This document shows positions 27,863 to 37,793 of a DNA stretch of 64,000 nucleotides, piece by piece. A program made the translations under genes and the position numbers. Position 1 is the stretch's first letter. The number at the start of each line of letters is the position of its first letter. The notes under the pieces are model-generated. The model did no database searches, was not told the origin of the DNA, and worked only from the letters and a program-made list of their open reading frames with translations. The stretch is from NCBI RefSeq assembly GCF_028293835.1, contig NZ_JAQGNX010000001.1:1-64000 (forward strand). The letters are read 5' to 3'. Origin of the DNA: Pseudomonas sp. GTDB lineage: Bacteria; Pseudomonadota; Gammaproteobacteria; Pseudomonadales; Pseudomonadaceae.

Positions 27863-30325
27863 TTAGCGAAAAGTCCCAGGCGCCCGAAAGAGCAGCGGTG
27901 CGGGCCGAACAGGCCGGGCATGCAAGCTTTCACACGTAAACGGCTGCGGGCGCTCAATAATGTAGCCCTGCGCAAAATCAACGCCGATCTCTAACAACGC
28001 CTGCTCGATCTGGGGCGTTTCTACAAATTCGGCTATGGTTTTTTTCCCCATGACGTGGCCGATGTGATTGATTACTTCGACCATGGCCCGATTAATCGGG
28101 TCATCAAGCATGTCCTTGACGAAGCTACCGTCTATCTTGAGAAAGTCTACAGGCAAATGTTTGAGGTAAGCGAACGACGACATCCCGGCACAGAAGTCAT
28201 CCAGCGAGAACAGGCACCCTAACCCTTTTAACTCGTTAATAAAACGGATTGCGCTGCCAAGGTTAGAGATGGCACTGGTTTCGGTAATTTCAAAGCAAAT
28301 CAGATCAGGAGGTATCTGGTAGGTGTCAAACTGCTCCTTCAGATACTCCAAAAACGCGTCATCGCCGATACTGGTGCCTGACAGGTTGATCGCACACATC
28401 GCCATCGGCCCCGTGTGTTTATTTTCGCGCAGGCATTGAGCGATGATTTTGAACACGTTCTGCACCACCCAACGATCAAGGGTGGTCATCAGCCCATAAC
28501 GCTCGGCAGCAGGAATGAAACTGTCGGGCAAAATCATCCGCCCGGTTTCATCACGCAAGCGCAGGAGGATTTCGATATGGCCTCCGTGGTGGGCATTCAC
28601 TTGCCCGATGTCGGCAATTTCCTGGGCGTATAGGCAGAAACGGTTTTCTTCCAGTGCGATGTGCAAACGCTGAACCCAGGCCATTTCACCGAAACGCATG
28701 GAGAGCTCCGAATCGTCGGCGTGATACACCTGCACCCGGTTACGGCCTTTTTCCTTGGCCATGTAGCACGCCATGTCTGCCGCGCGCAGCGAGGTTTCGA
28801 GGGTGGTCGGGCTTTGGGAAATATGCACCAGGCCAATACTGACCGTGGTCACGAATGGCCGACCCTTCCAGACGAAATGCAGGCTTTGCACCGTTGCACG
28901 CAGGGACTCTGCAATGCGTTCGGCGGCTTGCGGCGGACAGTTTTTCAGCAGGATGCCAAATTCGTCGCCGCCCAGTCGCGCCAGTGTGTCGCCTTCACGC
29001 AGGCCCTGCTGGAGCAACGTGCAAATATGTCGCAGCAGCTCGTCACCCGCCGCATGGCCGCTGGTATCGTTAACCAGTTTGAATTGATCGAGGTCCAGGA
29101 ACATCAGTGAATGCCGATCCGAATGGCGCGTCAGCATGCCCAGCGCCTGCTCCAGACGTAATTCGAATTCACGCCGGTTGGCCAACCCGGTCAAGGCGTC
29201 ATGGGTTGCCTGCCAGGACAGGTTGGCGATGTACTGCCGTTCCTGAGTCATATCATGCAAGACCAGCACGGTGCCGCTGGTTTTGCCATTGGTCTGGATG
29301 GGCGAACCCACCAGCGCCACCGAGACCGTGCTGCCATCGAGCCGTTGGATCAGCCGGGAATGCTCACTGCCGCCACTCAACTTTCCACCGAGAATGTGCT
29401 CGATGAGGGTGAAGCTGTCTTTCTGGTCGTTCTCGTCCAACAGGTTGAACAGCGCGGCCAGGGGCAACCCTTGAGCCTGATCGCTTTTCCAGTGGGTCAG
29501 CTGCTCGGCGGCGGGGTTCATGTAGGCAATCGAACCGTCGACATCGGTGGTGATCACCCCGTCGCCAATGGACTCAAGGGTTACCTGGGCGCGTTCTTTT
29601 TCCTGCTGCAACGCACTGGCAAACGCCCGGCGCTGCGTCAGCAGTTTATGGGTGCGCAGCAGCGCCAACAAAATCAATCCCAAGGCGGTGGTCATGTTGA
29701 CTATCAACAGCAGCCGCAAGATAAACCGTGAGCCTTCTCCCAATGCGTCACTGAACGCTTTGGCCGCCGGAGTAACACCCTCGTTGATCGCATTAATCCG
29801 CGTCTTCCAGCCCAATACGTCGCCATCGCTGACCGTACCTTGGGTAACGGCGCTGTGCATCTGCCGCGCAATAGCATCAAGTTGCAGCAAATACCCGTCG
29901 CCAATCCGCCATAAGTCGATGGCTTTTTCCAGGTAGCTGAAATGACGGAAATTCAGATACAGCCAAATAATGCTCGGTGCATCATCCGGGTGGTTACCGC
30001 CTTGCAAAAGTCCGGCACGGGCAGCCGACAAGTCTGGAATCGGACGATCAAGGGCCACGCGCAGATCGTGACCCCCTTGAGGAATAGCAATTGCTTCCTG
30101 GTACTTCAGGTAGTTCTGCTCATCCCGGCTATTGGCATATAAGTTCAGGTAGTAAATGGCGTCTTTCTGCCCTTTCGACCACAGACTTTCACCGGCGACA
30201 TAACCACGCACAGCTGACAGCGTGTACAGGCTCAAACACCCCAAAAGCGCCTGAAACAGCACAACGGCGATAAATGGCCAAACGATACCCAACAACCGGG
30301 GCTCAAGACTGCGCGTTCGCTTCAT
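27863..30325 (-). CDS. Membrane PAS-GGDEF-EAL protein (cyclic di-GMP turnover)
   Basis: An 820-residue protein. Helix 1 (about 12-36) and helix 2 (about 200-222, LLLIVNMTTALGLILLALL) bracket a periplasmic sensor domain with no family I recognise. Then a PAS domain (TLESIGDGVITTDVDGSIAYMNPAAEQL), a diguanylate cyclase domain with intact ARLGGDEFG, and an EAL domain in which the signature is EILLRL. The phosphodiesterase residues look complete: NLSGTS, FEITETSAI, SLDDFCAG, LKIDGSFV and TIAEFVET. Both activities are therefore possible. The Cys in DDFCAG, where Gly is usual, is a small oddity. It may be co-transcribed with undA downstream. Confidence 0.92.
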   Translation of the reverse strand: MKRTRSLEPRLLGIVWPFIAVVLFQALLGCLSLYTLSAVRGYVAGESLWSKGQKDAIYYLNLYANSRDEQNYLKYQEAIAIPQGGHDLRVALDRPIPDLSAARAGLLQGGNHPDDAPSIIWLYLNFRHFSYLEKAIDLWRIGDGYLLQLDAIARQMHSAVTQGTVSDGDVLGWKTRINAINEGVTPAAKAFSDALGEGSRFILRLLLIVNMTTALGLILLALLRTHKLLTQRRAFASALQQEKERAQVTLESIGDGVITTDVDGSIAYMNPAAEQLTHWKSDQAQGLPLAALFNLLDENDQKDSFTLIEHILGGKLSGGSEHSRLIQRLDGSTVSVALVGSPIQTNGKTSGTVLVLHDMTQERQYIANLSWQATHDALTGLANRREFELRLEQALGMLTRHSDRHSLMFLDLDQFKLVNDTSGHAAGDELLRHICTLLQQGLREGDTLARLGGDEFGILLKNCPPQAAERIAESLRATVQSLHFVWKGRPFVTTVSIGLVHISQSPTTLETSLRAADMACYMAKEKGRNRVQVYHADDSELSMRFGEMAWVQRLHIALEENRFCLYAQEIADIGQVNAHHGGHIEILLRLRDETGRMILPDSFIPAAERYGLMTTLDRWVVQNVFKIIAQCLRENKHTGPMAMCAINLSGTSIGDDAFLEYLKEQFDTYQIPPDLICFEITETSAISNLGSAIRFINELKGLGCLFSLDDFCAGMSSFAYLKHLPVDFLKIDGSFVKDMLDDPINRAMVEVINHIGHVMGKKTIAEFVETPQIEQALLEIGVDFAQGYIIERPQPFTCESLHARPVRPAPLLFRAPGTFR

Positions 30326-30549
30326 GGGTTCCCTTTCATAATCCGTCCTTTAATACTCACCATGTAGCAAAGTGACAGTGCTCTCAGACTAGGCTAAACC
30401 GCGCGACAACAGGTCTTTTTTCTTAAAAATTAAAACGATGCGGCAGGGCAATACGCGCCCGTCATCAGCGGTACTCCATATGAATACGAAGAACAGGGAA
30501 AAGTTCGCGCTATAGCGCATGGAAATAAAAATCTGTAACGACGTCGCCG

Positions 30550-32367
30550 CTAGATTTGTTGTAGATGCCCATAGAGTTTGGCGTAAAGACCGCCGTCTGC
30601 GATCAACTGTTGATGGTCGCCATCTTCGGCGATACGCCCGCCATCAAACACCAGTACCCGGTCCGCCTGTTTCACCGCCGAGAGACGATGAGCAATGATC
30701 AATGTGGTGCGGCCGCTGAGAAAACGCGCCAGCGCTTGATGCAGGTTGTATTCGGTGGCGGCGTCCAGAGCCGATGTCGCTTCATCGAGGATAACGACCT
30801 TAGGTTCAGCCAACACCATACGGGCGATGGCCAATCGTTGCCGCTGGCCGCCAGACAAGCGCACCCCGGAACGGCCGACGATGGTGTCCAGACCCTTGGG
30901 CAAACTGTGAATCGTCACGTCCAGCTGAGCGATTTCCAGCGCCCGCCAGCAGCTTTCGTCACTGCGCTCACGGCCCATGGTCAAGTTGGCGCGTACGCTG
31001 TCGTTGAATAACGCGGGGTGTTGCAGCACCACGGCGACATGTTCGCGCACGGATTCCAGACCAATGTCCTGCTGGGTCATGCCACCAAAACGGATGCTGC
31101 CGGACTGCGCCGTATACAGCCCGAGCAGCAATTGCACCAAGGTGCTTTTGCCGCCGCCGCTGGCACCGACGATGGCAACCTTCTCTCCCGGTTCGATCGT
31201 CAGGTTCAACTGATCAAGCACCGGTTCTTCGCCATAGCGGAAGGTCAGGTTACGCACCTCGATGCCAACCGTCTCATGCCCGGTAAACGGGTCACCGCCA
31301 CCGGGGTAGTGCGGCTCATCGGCGCGCGCCAGCAATTCGTTGATCCGGGTTAGCGCGCCGCCCGCGGCGTAGTACGCATACTGCAGATTGAGCAGTTGTT
31401 CCACCGGGCCGATCATGAACCATAAGTAACTGAACACCGCGAGCATTTGGCCGATGGACAGGTCGGAGAACAGCACGGTAAGCATGGCCGCCGCGCGAAA
31501 TATATCGATGCCAAATTGAAACAACAGGCCGCTGGCTCGGTTGGACGCATCGCTTTTCCATTGCGAAGCCACGGCGTAATCGCGCACTTCCCTGGCCCGC
31601 ACACCGAGCCTGCCAAGAAAGAATCCCTGACGATTACCGGCGCGAACTTCTTGAATCGCATCCAGGGTTTCTGCCAGCGCTTGGGTGAAGCGTGAAGTGC
31701 TATCGTTTTCCTGCTTCTTCAAGTGCTTGACGCGTTTGCCCAGCTGTACCGTGGCGTAGATCACCAGCGGATTAAACAGCAAGATCAGCACCGCAAGTTG
31801 CCAATGCATCCACAGCAGAATGCCTGCGGTGCCCACCAGGGTCAGCATGGCGACCAGAAATCGACTCAGGGTTTCGCCGACAAACCTGTCCAGCGTGTCG
31901 AGGTCGGTGACCAGGTGCGTGGTGACGGTGCCACTGCCCAGGCTCTCGTATTCAGCCAGGGATATACGCTTGAGTCGCTCGATCAGGCGCAGGCGAATCC
32001 GATACACGATGTCTTTGGCTAACCGGGCGAACAATCGCGCCTGCAAGACGTTGAACACCAGCGCACCGAGACGCAGGGTGAAGGTCGCCAAGAGCATCAG
32101 GCCGATGTAACCCACGGCTTTTTGCAAGCCGTCAGGGAGAAAGTGATTCATGAACTTGAGGGCGGAATCGCCGTGTCCGAGCAGGACTTCGTCCACCAGC
32201 AATGGCAACAGCAACGGAATCGGCACACTGCACAAGGTGGCTAGCACGGCCACGCCGTTGGCGATCCACAGCGATTTGCGGTGATGCAGTGCCAGGCGGC
32301 GAATTTCGGCCCAGCTCAGTCGGTCAATGCGCGGTGCCGAATCAGCGTGATGCGGTTGTTCAGACAC
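30550..32367 (-). CDS. ABC exporter, fused permease and ATPase
   Basis: About 605 residues. An N-terminal six-helix type-1 exporter domain (SLWIANGVAVLATLCSVPIPLLLPLLVDEV onward) is followed by a nucleotide-binding domain with Walker A VGASGGGKSTLVQLL, Q-loop VVLQHPALFNDSVRANL, signature VRLSGGQRQRLAIARM, Walker B KVVILDEATSALD and switch His IIAHRLSAVKQ. It should work as a homodimer exporting a lipid, peptide or drug; the substrate cannot be read. I chose the GTG at 32367 (SEQPHHADSAP); the track start is an upstream extension inside the preceding gene. It overlaps the end of the DsbA-like gene by 8 bases. Confidence 0.9.
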   Translation of the reverse strand: MSEQPHHADSAPRIDRLSWAEIRRLALHHRKSLWIANGVAVLATLCSVPIPLLLPLLVDEVLLGHGDSALKFMNHFLPDGLQKAVGYIGLMLLATFTLRLGALVFNVLQARLFARLAKDIVYRIRLRLIERLKRISLAEYESLGSGTVTTHLVTDLDTLDRFVGETLSRFLVAMLTLVGTAGILLWMHWQLAVLILLFNPLVIYATVQLGKRVKHLKKQENDSTSRFTQALAETLDAIQEVRAGNRQGFFLGRLGVRAREVRDYAVASQWKSDASNRASGLLFQFGIDIFRAAAMLTVLFSDLSIGQMLAVFSYLWFMIGPVEQLLNLQYAYYAAGGALTRINELLARADEPHYPGGGDPFTGHETVGIEVRNLTFRYGEEPVLDQLNLTIEPGEKVAIVGASGGGKSTLVQLLLGLYTAQSGSIRFGGMTQQDIGLESVREHVAVVLQHPALFNDSVRANLTMGRERSDESCWRALEIAQLDVTIHSLPKGLDTIVGRSGVRLSGGQRQRLAIARMVLAEPKVVILDEATSALDAATEYNLHQALARFLSGRTTLIIAHRLSAVKQADRVLVFDGGRIAEDGDHQQLIADGGLYAKLYGHLQQI

Positions 32368-32995
32368 TGGCTGCACGCTCCAGCCAACGACTGAGCAACG
32401 GAGCCAGTTCATCGAGGGATTGATAGCCGTTAGTCAGCAGCGCCAGTTGACCCTTACGCTCAGCGAGTAGGGTCGGGAAGCCGGCAATCCCCAAGTCTTG
32501 CACCCAGGTAAAGTCCGCCGCTGTGGCCGTCAGTTGTTCAGCGCTGTCGAAGGCCTCGGCGAACACGATGCGTGGCAGGCCCGCCTGTTCCGCCAGTTCA
32601 ACCAGCACCGAGGCCTGGGTCACGTCGCGGCCTTCGGTGTAGAACGCCGTTTGAATCAATTTGACCAGTCCCCAGGCCATCTGCGGATCAAGGCTGCGTG
32701 CTGCGACCATGGCGCGACATGCAGGCTCTGTGTCGTAGACAAATCCATCTGGCAATGCGCTGTCAAACAGAAACGGCTGACCGGTGAGCTTCGCCACCGC
32801 TTGCCAGTGTTCAAGGATGTAGCGGCGCGTGGTGGGTTCAAGCGCCGCGCCGCTGCCCGTGCGTAAACCGCCCGCTACCAGATGCAGCTCCACGCCCGCC
32901 GCCTGCGCCTGTTGCACCAAGGCTTCGGCCACCGGCGCAAAGCCCCAGCACCAGGAACACATAGGGTCCATCACATAGAGCAGGCGGGCTTGCAT
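32360..32995 (-). CDS. DsbA-family thioredoxin-fold protein
   Basis: A 211-residue cytoplasmic (no signal peptide) DsbA/FrnE-like protein: LLYVMDPMCSWCWGFAPVAEAL contains a CSWC redox motif, and GIAGFPTLLAERKGQ the cis-Pro region of the thioredoxin fold. The helical insert between them matches the 2-hydroxychromene isomerase/FrnE type. Its role is probably thiol-disulfide exchange, but the partner is unknown. The ATG comes 3 bases before... after the trhO stop (TGAGCCATG), and its 3' end overlaps the ABC exporter gene, so trhO, this gene and the exporter form one unit. Confidence 0.85.
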   Translation of the reverse strand: MQARLLYVMDPMCSWCWGFAPVAEALVQQAQAAGVELHLVAGGLRTGSGAALEPTTRRYILEHWQAVAKLTGQPFLFDSALPDGFVYDTEPACRAMVAARSLDPQMAWGLVKLIQTAFYTEGRDVTQASVLVELAEQAGLPRIVFAEAFDSAEQLTATAADFTWVQDLGIAGFPTLLAERKGQLALLTNGYQSLDELAPLLSRWLERAASV

Positions 32996-32998
32996 GGC

Positions 32999-33937
32999 TC
33001 AGGCCTCGGTAGGCAGTCGATAGTTGCGACCGATAGGGTGCGGTTCGTTGCGCGCTTTCGCCAGTTCGATTTGCTTCTGCCGGTCAATGGCGCTGCGCCG
33101 GGTTTTGTCGCTCAATTTATCCCAGCAATGGGGGCAGCTAATGCCGGGTGTGTAGTGTTCGCTGGCCCGGTCTTCGACGCTGACGGGCGTGCGGCACGCG
33201 TGGCATTGATCGTAGTTGCCCTCGGTCAGGTCGTGGCGAACGGTCACTCGGTTATCGAATACAAAACAGTCGCCGCGCCACTGGCTTTCATCCTGCGGGA
33301 CTGTTTCCAGGTACTTGAGGATGCCGCCCTTGAGGTGGTAAACCTCGTCAAAGCCTTGGCTGAGCATGTAGCTGGAGGCTTTTTCACAGCGAATGCCGCC
33401 GGTGCAGAACATGGCGACTTTCTTGTGCCTGGCCGGGTCGAAGTGGGCTTTGATGTAGTCAGGGAATTCGCGAAAGCTGGTGGTCTTTGGATCGATAGCG
33501 CCTTGGAACGTACCTATCGACACTTCGTAGTCGTTGCGGGTATCGATCAGTAGGACTTCAGGGTCGCTGATCAGCGCATTCCAGTTTTCCGGATCGACAT
33601 AGGTGCCGACCTGTTTGTTCGGGTCGACGCCTTCAACCCCAAGGGTGACGATTTCTTTCTTGAGCTTAACCTTGGTCCGGTAGAACGGCTGATCGTCACA
33701 GTACGATTCCTTGTGATCGATATCGTCCATGCGCGGGTCGTTTTTCAGCCAGGCCATCAAACCGTCGATACCTTCACGGCTGCCGGAAACGGTGCCGTTG
33801 ATGCCTTCTTCAGCGATGAGCAGCGTGCCTTTGATGCCGTTGTCGACCATCGCTTGCTGCAGGGGCTCGCGCAGGTCAACGTAATCGGTCAGCGTGACGA
33901 ATTTATACAATGCCGCCACGACAATCTTTTGAGTCAT
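32999..33937 (-). CDS. trhO: Oxygen-dependent tRNA uridine-34 hydroxylase (rhodanese domain)
   Basis: A 312-residue YceA-type protein. An N-terminal ferredoxin-like region ([32 protein letters not shown]), a central rhodanese domain with active-site loop [14 protein letters not shown], and a C-terminal Cys-rich segment (CHACRTPVS... [10 protein letters not shown]) are all present. The family forms 5-hydroxyuridine at the wobble position of certain tRNAs using oxygen. Length and motifs are complete. A Shine-Dalgarno CTGGAGAAACAAC precedes the ATG. Confidence 0.94.
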   Translation of the reverse strand: MTQKIVVAALYKFVTLTDYVDLREPLQQAMVDNGIKGTLLIAEEGINGTVSGSREGIDGLMAWLKNDPRMDDIDHKESYCDDQPFYRTKVKLKKEIVTLGVEGVDPNKQVGTYVDPENWNALISDPEVLLIDTRNDYEVSIGTFQGAIDPKTTSFREFPDYIKAHFDPARHKKVAMFCTGGIRCEKASSYMLSQGFDEVYHLKGGILKYLETVPQDESQWRGDCFVFDNRVTVRHDLTEGNYDQCHACRTPVSVEDRASEHYTPGISCPHCWDKLSDKTRRSAIDRQKQIELAKARNEPHPIGRNYRLPTEA

Positions 33938-33982
33938 GTTGTTTCTCCAGGTGGGTGCTCTCGCAAAGAGCCGACCCGATAC

Positions 33983-34008
33983 AAAAAAAAGCGCCGACTA
34001 AGCGGCGC
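33983..34008 (-). terminator. Rho-independent terminator after bolA-like gene
   Basis: On the minus strand GCGCCG CTTAGT CGGCGC is followed by eight Ts, a compact 6-bp GC stem about 50 bases after the stop of the BolA-family gene. Confidence 0.88.
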
Positions 34009-34057
34009 GATCACGATTCTAACAAAATCCAACAATGAAAACTGTAGGAGCTCAACC

Positions 34058-34351
34058 TCAGTGGCCACCAGCACACGTCGGTGACTCGGGAGCGGCAGCG
34101 GTTTTAGCCCATTCTTCGGGCGTGTAGGTGTGCAGCGCCAAGGCATGGAACTCGCCCATCAGATCACCCAGCGCGGCGTAAACCTTCTGGTGACGCTTGA
34201 CCGCATTCAAGCCGGCAAACTGATCACTGACCAGCACCGCCTTGAAATGGGTTTGCAGGCCACGGCTGTGCATGTGGCTTTCATCAAGCACTTGCAGGTG
34301 CTGCGGCTGCAAAGCGGCCAGCGCCGCCTCGATTCGCTGTTGCATGGTCAT
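34058..34351 (-). CDS. BolA family protein
   Basis: A 97-residue protein with the BolA fold: RIEAALAALQPQHLQVLDESHMHSRG (the ESHMH motif), THFKAVLVSDQFAGLNAVKRHQKVYAALGDLM (helix-turn-helix-like region with RHQxVY) and HALALHTYTPEEW. The His residues typical of BolA proteins that share iron-sulfur clusters with monothiol glutaredoxins are present. It could influence cell shape, stress genes or cluster trafficking. A TGTAGGAGC repeat half-unit follows its stop immediately, and a terminator lies beyond it. Upstream is the DUF2059 gene, 12 bases away. Confidence 0.92.
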   Translation of the reverse strand: MTMQQRIEAALAALQPQHLQVLDESHMHSRGLQTHFKAVLVSDQFAGLNAVKRHQKVYAALGDLMGEFHALALHTYTPEEWAKTAAAPESPTCAGGH

Positions 34352-34363
34352 GTTGGGCTTCGC

Positions 34364-34897
34364 TTAAGGCTTCTTGGCCGGAGCAGGAGGTGGGACAGCG
34401 TTCTTGCCCGGGTCCAGTTCATTGGTCATATCGGCCAGCAACTTGTTGACAACCGGTACTGCGGCTTCCAGTTTACCTTGGGTCAACTGAGCCGATTGCT
34501 GAGTCAGTTCAGGCATCTTGGTCAATACTTTCTTGCCCAGTGGGGACTGATAGAACGCAACCAGATCCTTCAACTCTTGCTCAGTAAAGTTCGCGGTGTA
34601 GAGCTTGACCATGTCTGGCTTAAGCTTGTTCCAGCCAATGGATTGGTCCAGGGCGGCGTTGGCTTTGGCCTGGTACGTTTCAAGCAGGGCTTTTTTCGAC
34701 TCAGGGGCTTTGGACTCGTCAAAGCGCTGTAGGAACATTTGCTGCACTTGCATGTACACCGGGGTACCGAGCTTATCGGCATGAGCCAGCTTCAGGAAAG
34801 TTTCGGCACTGGCGTTGTGGCTAGCGGTATCGGCAAAAACCTGGCCGCTGGCGCATACCAGAGCAACCGCAGTACAGATGGCACGAAGACGGGTCAT
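34364..34897 (-). CDS. DUF2059 domain periplasmic protein
   Basis: A 177-residue protein with a signal peptide (MTRLRAICTAVALVCASGQVFAD) and a helical domain containing YQAKANAALDQSIGWNKLKPDMVKLYTANFTEQELKDLVAFYQSPLGKKVLTKMPEL, the DUF2059 hallmark. The C terminus is Pro-rich (PPPAPAKKP). The function of the family is unknown; it is widespread in pseudomonads. It probably shares a transcript with the BolA gene downstream. Confidence 0.88.
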   Translation of the reverse strand: MTRLRAICTAVALVCASGQVFADTASHNASAETFLKLAHADKLGTPVYMQVQQMFLQRFDESKAPESKKALLETYQAKANAALDQSIGWNKLKPDMVKLYTANFTEQELKDLVAFYQSPLGKKVLTKMPELTQQSAQLTQGKLEAAVPVVNKLLADMTNELDPGKNAVPPPAPAKKP

Positions 34898-35081
34898 CGA
34901 GTTTCCTTATCATCTAGCAGGCGAGGCTGAACCCCAAGGCCGAACATTCTGCACCCATGTCCGCTTGCGGCTCAAGCCCTGACTGCCTCAGCGGTTCGTT
35001 CAGCGGCTTAAAAGCCGTTTCAGGGAACCCCTCGGGATTAACTAAGCCTAAACTGCGCATTCAGCCATGAGGAGCAAGCAG

Positions 35082-36470
35082 ATGAGCCGTATCGAAACCG
35101 ACAGCATTGGTCAGATCGACGTTCCCGACGACGCTTATTGGGGGGCTCAGACTCAACGCTCGCTGATTAACTTTGCCATCGGTGACCAGCGTATGCCGCT
35201 GGCTGTACTGCATGCCCTGGCATTGATCAAAAAAGCTGCAGCGCGAGTCAATGACCGTAACGGCGACCTGCCCGCTGATATTGCCCGCCTGATCGAACAG
35301 TCGGCCGATGAAGTTCTGGGGGGCCAACTGGATGGGCAATTCCCACTGGTGGTGTGGCAGACCGGCAGCGGCACCCAAAGCAACATGAACGTCAACGAAG
35401 TGATTGCCGGGCGCGCTAATGAGTTGGCCGGCAAGGGTCGCGGCGGCAAGTCCCCGGTGCACCCCAACGACCATGTAAATCGGTCGCAAAGCTCTAACGA
35501 TTGTTTCCCAACGGCGATGCACATTGCCGCAGCGCAAGCGGTCAATGAACATCTGCTACCAGCGATTGCTGAATTGTCCGACGGCCTGGCTGAGCAATCC
35601 GCGCGGCATATGGGGCTGGTTAAAACCGGTCGTACGCACATGATGGACGCGACGCCCATCACCTTTGGCCAAGAGCTGTCGGCGTTCGTGGCGCAGCTGG
35701 ATTACTCCGTCAAAGCGATTCGGCACACGCTGCCAGCGGTGTACGAGCTGGCCCAGGGCGGCACCGCTGTGGGCACTGGCTTGAACGCACCACAAGGGTT
35801 TGCCGAAGCAGTGGCTGCGGAATTGGCGGCGCTTTCCGGCCTGCCCTTCGTCACTGCGCCGAACAAATTTGCCGCGCTGGCAGGTCATGAGCCGCTGACG
35901 GCATTATCTGGCGCGCTGAAAACCTTGGCCGTGACCTTGATGAAAATCGCCAACGACCTGCGTCTGCTGGGTTCCGGTCCGCGGGCGGGCCTGGCTGAAG
36001 TCAAGTTGCCGGCCAACGAGCCGGGCAGTTCGATCATGCCAGGCAAGGTCAACCCGACTCAGTGCGAAGCGCTGTCGATGCTGGCCTGCCAGGTCTTGGG
36101 CAATGATGTCACGATCGGCTTCGCCGCCAGTCAGGGCCATTTGCAGTTGAACGTGTTCAAGCCCGTGATCATCCATAACCTGCTGCAATCGATTCGTTTG
36201 CTGGCAGATGGCTGCAGCAACTTCCAGGAGCACTGCGTTGCTGGAATGGAGCCTGACGCTGCAAAAATGGCCGAGCATCTGGAACGCGGCTTGATGCTGG
36301 TGACAGCGTTGAACCCACACATTGGCTACGACAAATCAGCGCAAATCGCCAAAAAAGCCTACAGCGAAGGGTTGACCCTGCGCGAAGCCTCGTTGGCGTT
36401 GGGGTTTTTGACAGAAGAAGAGTTCGACGCCTGGGTGCGGCCGGAAAATATGCTTGAGGCGGGTAAGTGA
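35082..36470 (+). CDS. fumC: Fumarate hydratase class II
   Basis: A 462-residue class II fumarase of the aspartase/fumarase superfamily, hydrating fumarate to malate in the TCA cycle without an iron-sulfur cluster. Visible regions: [60 protein letters not shown], and the catalytic loop [19 protein letters not shown]. Start: the ATG at 35082 is preceded by GAGGAGCAAGCAG; the track's upstream ATG (35067) lies before that Shine-Dalgarno. It stands alone, divergent from the DUF2059 gene. Confidence 0.96.
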   Translation: MSRIETDSIGQIDVPDDAYWGAQTQRSLINFAIGDQRMPLAVLHALALIKKAAARVNDRNGDLPADIARLIEQSADEVLGGQLDGQFPLVVWQTGSGTQSNMNVNEVIAGRANELAGKGRGGKSPVHPNDHVNRSQSSNDCFPTAMHIAAAQAVNEHLLPAIAELSDGLAEQSARHMGLVKTGRTHMMDATPITFGQELSAFVAQLDYSVKAIRHTLPAVYELAQGGTAVGTGLNAPQGFAEAVAAELAALSGLPFVTAPNKFAALAGHEPLTALSGALKTLAVTLMKIANDLRLLGSGPRAGLAEVKLPANEPGSSIMPGKVNPTQCEALSMLACQVLGNDVTIGFAASQGHLQLNVFKPVIIHNLLQSIRLLADGCSNFQEHCVAGMEPDAAKMAEHLERGLMLVTALNPHIGYDKSAQIAKKAYSEGLTLREASLALGFLTEEEFDAWVRPENMLEAGK

Positions 36471-36490
36471 CTATTAGGCCCTGCGGGGCT

Positions 36491-36515
36491 CTGTAAGAGC
36501 CGACTTGTTGGCGAC
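36491..36515. repeat. REP-type half unit after fumC
   Basis: CTGTAAGAGCCGACTTGTTG GCGAC, a single unit of the same family as those at 58396 and 63824, starting about 20 bases after the fumC stop. No clear partner follows. Confidence 0.55.
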
Positions 36516-36606
36516 ATGCCCGGCACAGCGGTCGTCCTGAACCACCGCTGTGCTGCTGAAATCGCCAGTAAGAGTTGACCCCTCCAGAGGATTTACTGAG
36601 GGCTTG

Positions 36607-37566
36607 TCAAACCGCAGCCAGCCTTAGTTTCCTTGCCCGCAGTCCGGCGATTATTGAGGGGGCGAGCGCGGTGACGGCTGAGCCCAGCACGACCAATACG
36701 GCACCTGTGTAGCCCAGGCCGTTGAGGTCTTCTGCTTGCACGTAGTCCGGCCATAACCAGGCGGCCGTCGCCACTGTGGCCAAGGTGACTAACGGCGTCA
36801 GCGCCAAAGTGGCGCTGACTCGGGAGGCTTCCCAATGAGCCAATGCTTCCGCAAATGCGCCATACGCCACCAATGTGTTCAGACAGCACGCCAGCAATAG
36901 CCAACCTTGCAATGGGCTCAATTGCAGCGCTTCGGCCGGGTGTGCCCACGGCGTGATCAACAAGGCACAAAACAGGTAAATCACCATCATTACTTGCAGC
37001 GAATTCCACACGGTCAGCAGCTGTTTTTGGCTCAGGCCGTAGAACGTCCACACCGCTGAGGCCAGCAACACCGTGAGTATCCCGGCGGTGTAATCCCCCA
37101 GCGACGTCAGTAGTTCCTCCAGACGCTGATTGAAGAACAAAGCAAAACCCACCAGCAGCACCAATAGCCCAATCCCCTGGCCCATGCTGAATCGCTCTTT
37201 GAACAGAAAAACACTGCTGATAAGCAACAGAATGGGCCCTACCTGGATCACCAACTGCGCGGTGCTGGGGCTGAGCATTTTGAGGCCGATCAAGTACAAC
37301 AGGTAGTTGCCCACCAAGCCGAACACCGACAGTACCAGCAGAATTTTACCTCTGCGTCCGAGTACTTTAAAACTCGGCAGGCGCCGCACCGAGGCCAGCC
37401 AGATAAACAGCAACGAGCCTGAAACCAATAGTCGGAACCACGTCACCGTCACGGGGTCCATCACTTGCAGCACTTGTTTAAGCTTGACTGGCAGGACACC
37501 CCATAACACGGCGGTGACCAGCGCCAAAGACAGGCCATACAACCAGCGGCCAGATGAAACATGCAT
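36607..37566 (-). CDS. EamA/DMT-superfamily transporter
   Basis: A 319-residue inner-membrane protein with ten hydrophobic helices in two five-helix EamA halves (first half from YGLSLALVTAVLWGVLPVKLKQV, second from AGILTVLLASAVWTFYGLSQKQLL). Such proteins export or exchange metabolites, often amino acids, but the substrate is unknown. The start at 37566 is chosen because GAGAGTCC precedes it and the first helix follows; the track extends 52 codons further upstream without membrane-protein character. It is a single gene between fumC and the DUF6316-like gene. Confidence 0.88.
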   Translation of the reverse strand: MHVSSGRWLYGLSLALVTAVLWGVLPVKLKQVLQVMDPVTVTWFRLLVSGSLLFIWLASVRRLPSFKVLGRRGKILLVLSVFGLVGNYLLYLIGLKMLSPSTAQLVIQVGPILLLISSVFLFKERFSMGQGIGLLVLLVGFALFFNQRLEELLTSLGDYTAGILTVLLASAVWTFYGLSQKQLLTVWNSLQVMMVIYLFCALLITPWAHPAEALQLSPLQGWLLLACCLNTLVAYGAFAEALAHWEASRVSATLALTPLVTLATVATAAWLWPDYVQAEDLNGLGYTGAVLVVLGSAVTALAPSIIAGLRARKLRLAAV

Positions 37567-37793
37567 GAAAGGACTCTCGATAATGGCAGTAACACGAAAT
37601 GCTACGAAGGACGCCATTCTAGGCATGGATTGTTTGGCGACATAGGGACAGTTGCGGTGGAGATAATGGAAAACTGTGTTTATTGTCCCAACGCTGTCAC
37701 AGAACTGATGGTTTTGTGCCACTGTCGAAGTGATTTAAGTTAATGTTTTGTGACTAACCCAAGCAGTCCCAGGTCCGACTTCAGGTAACGACC

